In this document: positions 54,274 to 62,692 of the stretch, in pieces
Numbering within the stretch: the stretch's first letter is position 1
Layout: every line of letters begins with the position of its first letter
Assembly: GCA_031771865.1 (NCBI GenBank)
Contig: JASISA010000037.1
Span: forward strand, 62,001 to 126,000
Direction of reading: 5' to 3'
Length of the DNA: 64,000 nucleotides
DNA from: Nothophaeocryptopus gaeumannii
Lineage: Eukaryota; Ascomycota; Dothideomycetes; Mycosphaerellales; Mycosphaerellaceae
Position numbers and translations under genes: made by a program
The notes under the pieces: model-generated
Told to the model about the DNA's origin: nothing
Databases searched by the model: none
Seen by the model: the letters and a program-made list of their open reading frames with translations, nothing else

Positions 54274-54729
54274 ATGAAGGCCAGCGAGACCTCGCATCCG
54301 GTCGATGGCTGGAGGGTATCTCTAGTGGTCACTGCATACGAGCTGGATGCCGAGTTTGTTGCGCTCATTGCCGGGCTTCCACGCTTTCTGCGGCTCGACG
54401 TCGCTCCTGAGGCCATACAGCTGGAGTACGGCGAGGACTGCGAAATTCAATTGAGTCTTCAGCGAGCTTTCGTGAATTTGATGAACCACGTCCGCCGCAG
54501 CGAAGTCCACCTCCCCTTCTTGATTTGGTGGAAGACGAATGCGAAGTATGGACTCTCTCGACAGCCATGCATGGAGTCGGCTCGGCAGGTGCTAAAAGTC
54601 TATCGCATCCGCGTGGACGACATCAGCAGTCATCTCTCCTCGTTCTTGCAGCTGTTGGGCATTTGCACCTTCAGTTTCTACGCAACCGAAGTTTCTGCAC
54701 GCGCTGCAAGAGGTCCTAGACAAACATGA
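54274..54729 (+). CDS. uncharacterised 151-codon ORF, doubtful
   Basis: An ATG-initiated frame of 151 codons with mixed composition (VDGWRVSLVVTAYELDAEF early, LSSFLQLLGICTFSFYATEV late). No domain was recognised. In another register the overlapping stretch near 54640-54720 reads SLLVLAAVGHLHLQFL, which looks like an ankyrin-type helix. The frame could therefore be one register of a decayed ankyrin or F-box gene rather than a live gene. There is no signal peptide. Confidence 0.25.
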   Translation: MKASETSHPVDGWRVSLVVTAYELDAEFVALIAGLPRFLRLDVAPEAIQLEYGEDCEIQLSLQRAFVNLMNHVRRSEVHLPFLIWWKTNAKYGLSRQPCMESARQVLKVYRIRVDDISSHLSSFLQLLGICTFSFYATEVSARAARGPRQT

Positions 54730-55501
54730 CATCAGTCTACCAGACACCTCTCCAAGCAGGATCACTATGGCAAAGCCTCCCTTTAGTCACTCACAGCGAT
54801 TCTGAACCTGACATACATCCTGCATCTGGCAGATTGAGTACCGCAGCACTTGATTTTTCCGACTTTGAGCTGCTCTGGCCTGGTAAGTTGGAAATGATCG
54901 GTCCTTTGAGCAGAACTCCTGGGACGGGCTTGTAAATCTAGACACGCGTCTCTTTTGATGCACGAACACATCAGCAACGCGGAAGGGAGTCCAGACGTTT
55001 GCCAGCACGATGTCTTGTAGCAACGTAGCGCGGTGTCTTCGATGTCCCAAAAGGTCAGATCGCTTTGAGCTACAAAGGTCCAAGATGTTCTCACAAAGAC
55101 ACGCTCTCTTGTCATATGTATCATGTTGGGAGATGGACGGCGAGCGATATGGACTTGATTGACTCGCAGTTTACTCGTAGAACCCATGCGATGCTCTAGA
55201 ATATGTCGTCCGCTTCCGTTTGAAAGGTCCGGAGTTCAGGAGCGAGACTTTGGCGCAGTCCGCGGAGGCCTCCAACTACACATCTCGCCGTCCCTATGCC
55301 CGCATCATGGGTCACGAACCCGAGGGCGAAGGCATCGCATCCAAAGGTTCTCAAGGTAATAATCGGCGACCGAATACTAATACTGCCCTATTAAGCTTTA
55401 GTAAAAGAGTGTCGATATCTCAGGTAGCTCCTTACATAGGAGGTCCAAGCAATCTCGCTGTTCGAGATAGGTAACCAAATCGATGTCCTAGCGATCGTGG
55501 C
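54730..55501. other. gene-free stretch
   Basis: Overlapping short frames on both strands with no domain; possibly decayed coding DNA continuing from 54.3 kb. No feature supported. Confidence 0.4.
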
Positions 55502-55760
55502 TTATTCGGCGCATCGATAGCAGTAATTTGTGCATCCCTTAGCGTCTGATGAACAAGTGAGACTCCCTGACGATGTGTGATGGTACCAGCCACAGCCGGG
55601 TTCGTCCTTTTCATGTTTAATTAGTCCAAGTCGCTTTTAAGGACCTTGTTTGACTTACACGACAACAGCCACAGACATCTGGCGTAGAATCTGGAACCGC
55701 GACTACAGATTGGGCGGCAAGGTAAGGAAGCCCTAGGGAGAGGAGAGTGTGGCGGAACAT
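55502..55760 (-). CDS. small secreted cysteine-rich protein, effector-like
   Basis: Two exons, 55760-55659 and 55606-55502, joined by a 52-bp phase-0 intron with GTAAGT donor, a GGACTAAT branch-like site 18 bases before the AAAAG acceptor; 68 residues. Exon 1 encodes a signal peptide (MFRHTLLSLGLPYLAAQSVVA) and VPDSTPDVCGCCR. Exon 2 encodes 34 residues starting DEPGCGWYHH and ending CTNYCYRCAE before TAA. The mature peptide of about 47 residues has eight cysteines (positions 30, 32, 33, 39, 52, 59, 63, 66), enough for four disulphides. A TATA box lies 81-92 bp upstream. Small size, secretion and dense cysteines fit apoplastic effectors or defence peptides; no family is recognised. Neither exon alone would be called as a gene. 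Confidence 0.7.
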
Positions 55761-56359
55761 ATTAACCGTCGCAGGCCGAGAATTTAGCTGTAGGAGGAAG
55801 ATCGTAGCAAGAATAGCTGTAGCAAATACTGGAAGATGGTGGATATATATAGACACTTGAGAAAACGTCGGCTATCGGCGGAAGTCTTTCCAGCATTTTA
55901 CATTTACTTTCGCGCGATTGTTGCGCGGAGACGGTTACTTTGTCCATTTCCCAGGATTCACGAGCTAGGAGCTTCCCGGAGCAGTTGCTGTAGTACTCCT
56001 CCGACCGAAACATGTGTGCAGGGGCCAGTTTACGCGTATGTTGTATCACCCTGTTTTGAAGCCGTGCGTAAATCTGAGGCTAGCCATTTATCCTTTCCAA
56101 CAATCGACAACGGAAACCTATCATGACTGACATGGCAATATATGGCAAAGACTTCGAGGCACTCTTGTCGTACTTGGATCAGCGCTTGCCTATTTCATCA
56201 CGGTACGCCCATCGTCCTAACGAGCAGACGATGTAATGCAAAACTGATTTTTGACTTCCTAGGTCGGTTTCATCCACGCTCTCGGCGTCTTACAAGAGTA
56301 CTGCCAATCTGGACTCTTGCGTGACAAGTCAGCTTTTCAGATCTCATGGACCGGGTCAT
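55761..56359. other. promoter region and unassigned DNA
   Basis: Holds the promoter of the small cysteine-rich gene. The remainder (55.86-56.36 kb) shows only short frames without support. Confidence 0.45.
55841..55852 (-). promoter_or_regulatory. TATA box of the small cysteine-rich gene
   Basis: CTATATATATCC on the minus strand, 81-92 bp upstream of the ATG at 55760. Its position also argues against extending the reading frame upstream, since such an extension would start with GTG inside the TATA region. Confidence 0.55.
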
Positions 56360-56689
56360 TCAATACCTGTTCATCTTCCTCCTCGCAGCTTTAGAAGCAG
56401 TACAGGCGACGTGTAGCGGTGGAACGGCCCGAAAACCTCGAACATTTGTATCTGCCCCATTTGCTAGCAGCACTTGCACGAAGTCCAGTGCTCCGATCGC
56501 ACATGTCCAGTGCAGTGGGTTCATTCCAGTGACGTCTCGCTTTGACAAGTCTCGTGCGTTCTCACGCACAACAATGGACGGGAACGTGTCGTGCGTGCCA
56601 GAGAATGCTACCAAACGATGCAACTTTGCCATTAGCAGAGGCTCGGCGAGATCGCTAGTATTCAGTGCCAACTGTCCGCGCCACCGCAC
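56360..56689 (-). pseudogene. ankyrin-repeat fragment
   Basis: A 109-codon frame without an ATG start contains one good ankyrin repeat and the start of the next: TGMNPLHWTCAIGALDFVQV, LLANGADTNVRG and PPLHVACTASKAARRK. The frame stops within the second repeat and a stop lies a short way upstream as well. No splice-supported extension was found on either side. It is best read as a remnant of a larger ankyrin gene; an internal exon of an unrecognised gene is the alternative. Confidence 0.45.
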
Positions 56690-56883
56690 GGGTAATACGC
56701 TTTTTTTGAAAGAATGGGCGGGTAGATATCGAGTAAGCTTTCTGAAGCAGCTTCAGCCAGGACCCCATAACAAGGAGATTCCTGGGTGGAATTCATCGCG
56801 AACTACAATTGATGTCAGCACAATAGTGCGATGCTCAAATCGGTCCAGCTCGAGCTTTGCAATCCACCGGTTGATCAAGCACC

Positions 56884-57644
56884 ATGGCTCGAACCAACGT
56901 TCAAGCGAAGCAACAGCCACTTCAAGAGAAGGATCCCAATGCAACTCCAAATGCTGATGATGAGTCGCATTGCACTGGTTGCGGCAAGATGATGCCCAAA
57001 GCACCAACATCGAAGAAGGCTCCTCCAAAGTCTGGTAAGATCATCGATCTCCCTCCATCGATGCCTTCCATTACCTGACCCGAGTCCTCAGCTGTGTCGA
57101 GAGGAAGTGACAAGCCAAGTCTCCTGTAGAATCCACGACAGCCGCCTCGCTCTCCACGATCCATCTAGAAGGCGAAAAGTCCGTCCCAATCTACCAAACC
57201 TGCGACGACGTCCACAGAGTAATCAACACCTACCTCTCCAACACCAAAACCGCCAAAGCAGTTTTCGCCCGCGAGCTGAACGAAAGACTTCCCAACTCCA
57301 GAGTCTCAACCAGGAGTCTCAACCCACTTCTCAAGATGAAAGGCCGCGCAGACGGAGGCCACAACATCGATCGCCTTTTACGCGGGTTATGTCTTCTTCG
57401 AGAAGATTCGTATCCGAGATGGGAAGAAGAAGATCGCCAGGCGCCGAAGATGGAGGAGATCTATGACAAGCCGCAGAAGGATGTTGATGGACAAGACAAA
57501 GGTACGGGTTTCCCGAGGGAGGGTAGCCATAACATGCGCATTTTTTGTGGGCCTGGGGAGAGTGCGAGGTTGGATCAGTATGGACAGCTGCAAATTAAGG
57601 GAAAGTGGAGTGGTGGGCTGAATTGGAGGAAGCAGATCAATTAG
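56884..57644 (+). CDS. DUF7726-like protein with a compensated frameshift in the core domain
   Basis: Probable exons 56884-57034 and 57130-57644 (GTAAGA donor, TGTAG acceptor; 95-bp intron), 221 residues. An acceptor at 57114 also keeps frame, while the best-looking one (CTCAG, 57091) leads to a stop. Exon 1 encodes a basic region with CTGCGKMMPKA. Exon 2 encodes a domain start typical of the fungal DUF7726 family: YQTCDDVHRVINTYLSNTKT and ARELNERLPNSRVSTRSLN. Between about 57366 and 57449 the expected SIAFYAGYVFFEKIRIRDGK reads in the +1 frame, whereas the open frame gives unrelated residues, and the expected frame resumes at MEEIYDK. The ORF stays open throughout. The gene may be decaying or newly diverged. 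Family function is unknown. Confidence 0.55.
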
Positions 57645-58105
57645 ATGAGTGACCGAGAAGCTGATGGAGCCCTTTGTGCAGCTCCCGGATTTCCGAGAAG
57701 GACGCAACATGGTTTGAGCCTCAATCGGCCGGAAGGTGATGAGTGGGTGTTTGATGAGTACTGCCAGGTGCTGGTAAGGAAAGCAAGCGAGCCCTATTCG
57801 AGAAACCGAGTAGGAGTATCCGCGACTGGCCGAACTAGGTTCATTATCTTGAATCGGCCAGAGGAATTGTGATTGTTCCACGAAGGTCGCGCATAAGGAT
57901 TGCATTAAGCGCCTTCGGGTAGTTTGAGCGAAGGAGAATACGAAAGCGAGTTAGCGGCTCCACGCAGCTGACATCGCTTGTTACGACCACGCGTCTCAGA
58001 ACATCCACATCCTCCTCAACACATGTTCAAAAGCTGCGAATATATTTGCCGCAAGACACAGAAACGTAGGTACTTCGTTTGACTCATTCTGAAAGCTCAG
58101 CGAGC
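57645..58105. other. intergenic: promoter of the S15-like hydrolase gene
   Basis: 461 bp. A 75-codon rightward frame starts immediately after the preceding stop but has no domain. No further feature supported. Confidence 0.45.
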
Positions 58106-59773
58106 ATGAGCGCACCCCAAAGGCGAGGCTTCCTTGGTGCCCTTATCGACAGGTTCTTTGCGTGGAGAAGGGGTCTCCCTGCAGAACGATGCAGCTTCTC
58201 GATCGAAAGCATTCGAATACCTTTGGATGACAAGGTCCAAGTCTCGGCCGACTTGTACCGTCCGATCAACATTAAGCCGCTTGGAAGCATCTTAGTACGC
58301 AGTCCATATGGCATCGCCTGGCCCGCCTCAATCACCATGGCTCGGATATATGCTGCTCGTGGATACCAAGTCCTGCTCAGCAGCTGCCGTGGGACCTCCA
58401 AACACAGTGGAGTGTTTGAGCCAGGAAGGAATGAGTTCGCAGACGGACATGCGACCGTTGCTTGGATGAGAGAGCAGAGCTGGTACACCGGTACCTTTGC
58501 AACGCTTGGCGGGTCGTATCTGGGCTACAACCAACTTGCCCTTCTGTCGGCTCCACCGAAAGATATGGCGGCCGCAATTATTACTACAGGAGTCAGCAGT
58601 TTGACCGACTTCATCTGGGGATCTGGTGCTTTGACCTCGAACATCATTGCTTGGGCTGACATTGTGACGCGGATATCGCAACATGGGCTGCTCTCTGTCA
58701 TTTTGGCCCTTCGATCTCAGCAGACGAGGCTTCAGCCTGTTGTCGACTCTGTTCCTCTACTGGACGCCGTCAAGCGGCACTTTGGTGGCGATCCACCAGC
58801 ATGGCTGCCTCCCCTTCTGACAAGCAGTGGCGTTCATGATGAGCATATGCAGCCCATGATTCAGAGGACTGCTTTTGAGAAGGCTGATGTCCCGATTCTG
58901 CTGACAGCTGGGTGGAACGATCTCATCTTAGGTGATGTCATGAACCAGTACCGCAGCTTTCAACGACGCGGCATCAATGTAGCTCTCACTATTGGTCCAT
59001 GGACGCATCTTAGTCTGCAGAGCGCTCCGAATACTTTGAAGGAGAGCTTGAACTGGCTGGACACTTACCTTGCCAAGACGACACCGAGTAACCGAACATC
59101 ACCAGTCCGCGTCTTCGTCAACGGTGCCCAGGAATGGCGAGACCTATCCTCATGGCCGCCAAGTACAACTTCTCGGGAGCTGTATCTCTATAAGGACAAG
59201 AAGCTCTCGAAAACTCCATTTTCTTCTCCTTCTGACGATGATTCTTCTTCAGCTTTCCACTTCGACCCCGCGCATCCCACACCATCCATGGGACATCCCC
59301 TTCTCTTTGACAACGGCCCCGGTCGAAGTGAGCCTGACAGCCCACTAGCAAGCCGCTCAGACGCTCTAATTTTCGAAACTTCCCCGCTCGACAGCGATGC
59401 CGAAGTGTGTGGCCAGCCTGTCCTCCACCTGCAACACTCCACGTCTTCCCCTCATGCAGACCTCTCCATACTCCTCAGCGAAGTCGATGCCAAGGGCGAG
59501 TCGAAGAGCATTACGGAGGAGTATCGACGGCTTGATGCGGATCGAGATCAGACCGTACCTATCGAGTTGACGTTGTTGGACTGCGCACATCGATTCCGAA
59601 AGGGCCGCAAAATCCGTCTCCTCGTCGCCGGCGGCTCACATCCTCGATATATTCGAAACCTGGGCACGGGCGAGCAACCCGCTACTGGTACGAAGATGCA
59701 AGTCGTTACGCACACCGTGAAGTACAGAGGCGGGGTATCAAAGTTGGTGTTGCCTGTCACGCAGGGAGCGTGA
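58106..59773 (+). CDS. CocE/NonD-type alpha/beta hydrolase (X-Pro dipeptidyl-peptidase S15 family)
   Basis: Single exon, 555 residues from the ATG at 58106 (the frame is open nine codons upstream but starts with TTG). The alpha/beta-hydrolase half runs from VSADLYRPINIKPLG through SILVRSPYGIAW and SSCRGTSKHSG to the nucleophile elbow TLGGSYLGYNQ, with Ser137 as the likely nucleophile. The acid is in TAGWNDLILGD (about Asp271) and the His in IGPWTH (about residue 301). The C-terminal jelly-roll domain of the family follows (LYLYKDKKLSKTP, DPAHPTPSMG, HPRYIRNLGTGE). The family includes cocaine esterase, glutaryl acylase and X-prolyl peptidases; the substrate here is unknown. There is no signal peptide. 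Confidence 0.9.
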   Translation: MSAPQRRGFLGALIDRFFAWRRGLPAERCSFSIESIRIPLDDKVQVSADLYRPINIKPLGSILVRSPYGIAWPASITMARIYAARGYQVLLSSCRGTSKHSGVFEPGRNEFADGHATVAWMREQSWYTGTFATLGGSYLGYNQLALLSAPPKDMAAAIITTGVSSLTDFIWGSGALTSNIIAWADIVTRISQHGLLSVILALRSQQTRLQPVVDSVPLLDAVKRHFGGDPPAWLPPLLTSSGVHDEHMQPMIQRTAFEKADVPILLTAGWNDLILGDVMNQYRSFQRRGINVALTIGPWTHLSLQSAPNTLKESLNWLDTYLAKTTPSNRTSPVRVFVNGAQEWRDLSSWPPSTTSRELYLYKDKKLSKTPFSSPSDDDSSSAFHFDPAHPTPSMGHPLLFDNGPGRSEPDSPLASRSDALIFETSPLDSDAEVCGQPVLHLQHSTSSPHADLSILLSEVDAKGESKSITEEYRRLDADRDQTVPIELTLLDCAHRFRKGRKIRLLVAGGSHPRYIRNLGTGEQPATGTKMQVVTHTVKYRGGVSKLVLPVTQGA

Positions 59774-60449
59774 ACGGCTTACGATGAAGTTCGCAGCGGC
59801 TATTCCCGCGACATGGATACCTCCATGTACCCTGCAAAACCGGAGTTCCATACATACGGCCACAGGAACATGAAAGCACGGAAACCCGTCCGCTATTGAT
59901 ACGCGTAGTATAGGCTGAATGGATGGAGTATTCCTAGAGCACGCTATAGCTCACCTCGTCTACGACAATCCGGATCCGGATCCGGACGTCCATTTCCTGA
60001 AAGCCGATCTCTGTTATGGCGTACAGCTGATCCCGGCTGAGGATATCTCAGTCCGACACGTGATAATCATGTGACCTAAATGAGCGCATCAAACTCTTTG
60101 CACAAGAACGCGATTTGTGCAAGGCGAGGAAGGAGCAAGATAGAAAAGGCACATCACGCACAGCATCTCCTGATCATTTCGTCTCCTTCATTCCCATCCC
60201 CAAGCAGTTTCGCAGAGGGTTTGCCGCCAATCTGACCGCCGTCATAACACCTTTCTACTGCCGTACATCCTTCCTCCTGCCTCGGCTGATTTATCCGACG
60301 ATTAAGCTTTGCGCTATCCGATCGCCCATCTGGGGCCCGTTTGGGGATGGTCGATGCAGACATTCGGGCTGAGGCTGAGGCCGATTCCGCCACAACTCCT
60401 TCTGTCGACAACCGACCTGTCATCCAAGGTGTCGTCGACAAGCATCAAA
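59774..60449. other. intergenic
   Basis: 676 bp without a supported gene. Contains three ATCCGG hexamers in a row at about 59969-59986. Confidence 0.5.
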
Positions 60450-60996
60450 ATGTTCGTCGCGATTGGATTGAGTGAGCTCCCCCGTCGGCTGTATACACCG
60501 CATCTGCGTGGACCTGACTTTGGAAGTAGATTCTGCAATGGCCTGGACAAGCCGCCAGCCCAGACGGAACCGCATCCCTGGGTGCCTATCCCCGAACGAA
60601 GACTTGTTGAATTGTTCCTCAAACAACAGACTCGGGACCGCAAAGGCATCCTGGACGCGAGTGGCCAAATCACGGCGAAAACTCTCAATGATACTTGGGA
60701 GGTACTGAAACGGGATGTCAAGACACACACTAGCTATGTGTTCCCTCCGATCGCCACGGGTGCGGCATTGGTCCTATTGCAGCATCTGCAAAGACTAGCC
60801 CCTCCCAACCCACTTGGCATCGGTGATCCATTCATGGGAGGTACACGGAGGAGAGTCGTCGCAAGTACTCCGGAGTTGGGAAGGTAAGTGCGAAGAGCTC
60901 GGCATGTATACGTGGCTGACAAGTTGTAGCACGACAGAGTTGCTTGAGCAGAGGCCGACAAGGGCGTTGAGTGTGGGGCTACGAACACTTGCGTGA
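60450..60996 (+). CDS. uncharacterised protein, two exons
   Basis: Exons 60450-60883 and 60930-60996 with a 46-bp intron (GTAAGT donor, TTGTAG acceptor after a CTGAC branch-like site); 166 residues. The first ATG follows an ATCAAAATG context. The sequence includes ERRLVELFLKQQTRDRKG, TLNDTWEVLKRDV and a hydrophobic patch FPPIATGAALVLLQHLQRL that could be one membrane helix. No family was recognised. Good codon composition and a clean splice event that reaches a stop after 22 further codons support a real gene. Confidence 0.5.
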
Positions 60997-61120
60997 CCCA
61001 GAGGTAGCTCCAAGACCGCAGTCAACCGTCCTCTTAGCTGGTACTGTTCTTCCGTATTCAACTTGAGATCAGCTTCGAATTAAGCATTCGGTTCAGCATT
61101 GAAACCCCTTCCATACCGCA

Positions 61121-62149
61121 ATGTCGACTGACAACTTCGCCATACCACTCTCGCCAAGACCACATGCCGCTCCTGAGATCTTTGGAACCCAGTCGAGTCT
61201 TGGACCATGGCTCAAACTCCTTCTACCAAGTACCTGGGAGCGTAGTCTCACCGTAATAGGTATTGTCCTTGCTCTGGTCCTTGAGCATATGGTCGGGTTC
61301 GCGCCTGTCTACTTTGCTACTCGTACGGCACCTAGCCCTACAGACATGATGTTGCTGGGCCTAATGTTTGACTTGGAGTCGCTCTTCCGGATGGCGGTCT
61401 GGGCAGTATCCAACTGGATTTGTCGAGTGTATACGTCCCAATCATGCGAGCTATTCGGTAGGCAGCCATGGGACGGCAGCAAAGCCACGCGAAAGGCGAT
61501 CTCAAAAGCACGACCCGGTAGGATCGTGACCGAGCATCTCAGGCTTGCAGCGACCTGCATCTCGCTGATCATCTATATTGCTGGCATCACATCAAGCGCA
61601 GTTGCCCTCAGTGTCCTTTCGCTTTTCGTCACTGGCGCAGGATCCGTTGTATGGTATCTCCGGAGCCGGAGGATACTGACGGCGTTGCTGCATGCCAAAA
61701 AGTTGTGGATCGATGGTGAACCGCTCGAGACCTATTTGAGCCGAGAGCGTGCCTTGACGAAACATTTACTGCTGGCTGGTTGTGGTATGTGGCCGGTGTT
61801 CCTGCTCCTCAGATGGACTTTCTGGACTTGGGTTGAGCTACCGACTCACCAACTTGCCCTCCAACAAGTTCTGATCAGTGCGAAGTGCTTTTCTCTCCTC
61901 GTGGATGTTCTACTCCGCTGCGCGAAGATTTCGAGATGCCAAGCAAAGTCGAACGGGCTCCTGGAGATCATATCGAACATGCCGGGTTCTGGCAGCATCC
62001 AATCCACGTGGCCGCAGAGGAGGGCACCTCAAGCGGAGAGTCGAGACCATCAGGTTGTCGACCTGCGAGCCTTGGAATCACAATGCTCGACAAGGCAGTA
62101 TCGCACGTTCATCTTTGCATCTCATCGCAGCTGGAGATTGCAAGTATAG
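61121..62149 (+). CDS. uncharacterised multi-pass membrane protein
   Basis: Single frame of 342 residues. About five hydrophobic segments are visible: SLTVIGIVLALVLEHMVGF (42-60), MLLGLMFDLESLFRMAVWAV, LRLAATCISLIIYIAGITSS, ALSVLSLFVTGAGSVVWYL and LLLAGCGMWPVFLLLRWTFW, with a further helix near 250-270. The C-terminal 70 residues are hydrophilic and less convincing: two other frames stay open over 61878-62363, so the true 3' end may involve an unseen splice or frameshift. No family recognised. Neither neighbour suggests a role. Confidence 0.5.
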   Translation: MSTDNFAIPLSPRPHAAPEIFGTQSSLGPWLKLLLPSTWERSLTVIGIVLALVLEHMVGFAPVYFATRTAPSPTDMMLLGLMFDLESLFRMAVWAVSNWICRVYTSQSCELFGRQPWDGSKATRKAISKARPGRIVTEHLRLAATCISLIIYIAGITSSAVALSVLSLFVTGAGSVVWYLRSRRILTALLHAKKLWIDGEPLETYLSRERALTKHLLLAGCGMWPVFLLLRWTFWTWVELPTHQLALQQVLISAKCFSLLVDVLLRCAKISRCQAKSNGLLEIISNMPGSGSIQSTWPQRRAPQAESRDHQVVDLRALESQCSTRQYRTFIFASHRSWRLQV

Positions 62150-62544
62150 CCAGTCCATCCATTTCGAAGTGTCCACTGGTCGCCCGCGCGTCTGCATATC
62201 GCCAATGCGCCTCTCTTGTCAAAGCGCTCGCCCGCGCATTCCCTGCTCTTGTGCTCGATGCTGGATACTGTGGAGGGGTTTTCAGCGTGAGGTCTGGCTA
62301 AGCTCGACGGTGCCTCCGGCTTGGCGCCCGGCCCGTAACTCTGTCTCCATCACACCATCTTAGATGCCTTAAGGTTGGACTCAGTGGACGACGATGGCCA
62401 CCATCTCAAAGCCGAAGAAGATCACGGCACAAGAGGTCAAAGCCTCGGCATTCGGAAACAATGAAGAGTCCTGGCGATACTTCAATGTGTGTTGCCCCTC
62501 TCGTAGCGGGAACCCTCAGCCATAGTATTTGACTTCTGACTGGG

Positions 62545-62578
62545 AAGTCAATCAAGTCAGGTTTGACTTGATTGACTT
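62545..62578. repeat. perfect 15-bp inverted repeat with 4-bp loop (hairpin)
   Basis: AAGTCAATCAAGTCA at 62545-62559 is exactly the reverse complement of TGACTTGATTGACTT at 62564-62578, with GGTT between them. A third copy in direct orientation lies at 62598-62612. The array sits 115 bp upstream of the transposase start. Subterminal arrays of this kind bind transposase in hAT elements. Confidence 0.8.
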
Positions 62579-62597
62579 GACTGTGACTTCTGTTCTT

Positions 62598-62612
62598 TTG
62601 ACTTGATTGACT
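62598..62612. repeat. third copy of the subterminal 15-bp motif
   Basis: TTGACTTGATTGACT, direct repeat of the right arm of the hairpin at 62564-62578 (offset by one base). Confidence 0.65.
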
Positions 62613-62692
62613 GCAGTCAGAGTCAGCCGGCACTTCTTCGGCGGTACGCAGTCCTTCTTGTAAAGCCCTTCTAAGGCGGAATACACTGCTAC

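Larger units (their letters stand above)
62150..62692. other. left flank and 5' end of the hAT element
   Basis: No gene supported. The 62531-62625 part is filled with TTGACTTGATTGACTT-type repeats (see separate entries) and is probably the transposon's subterminal region. The exact element terminus and target-site duplication could not be fixed because the right end is outside the window. Confidence 0.5.

Noticed and set aside
61885..62301. Alternate frames over the 3' part of the membrane-protein gene
   Set aside because: They overlap the chosen frame without a recognised domain; mentioned as uncertainty about the 3' end, not as separate genes.
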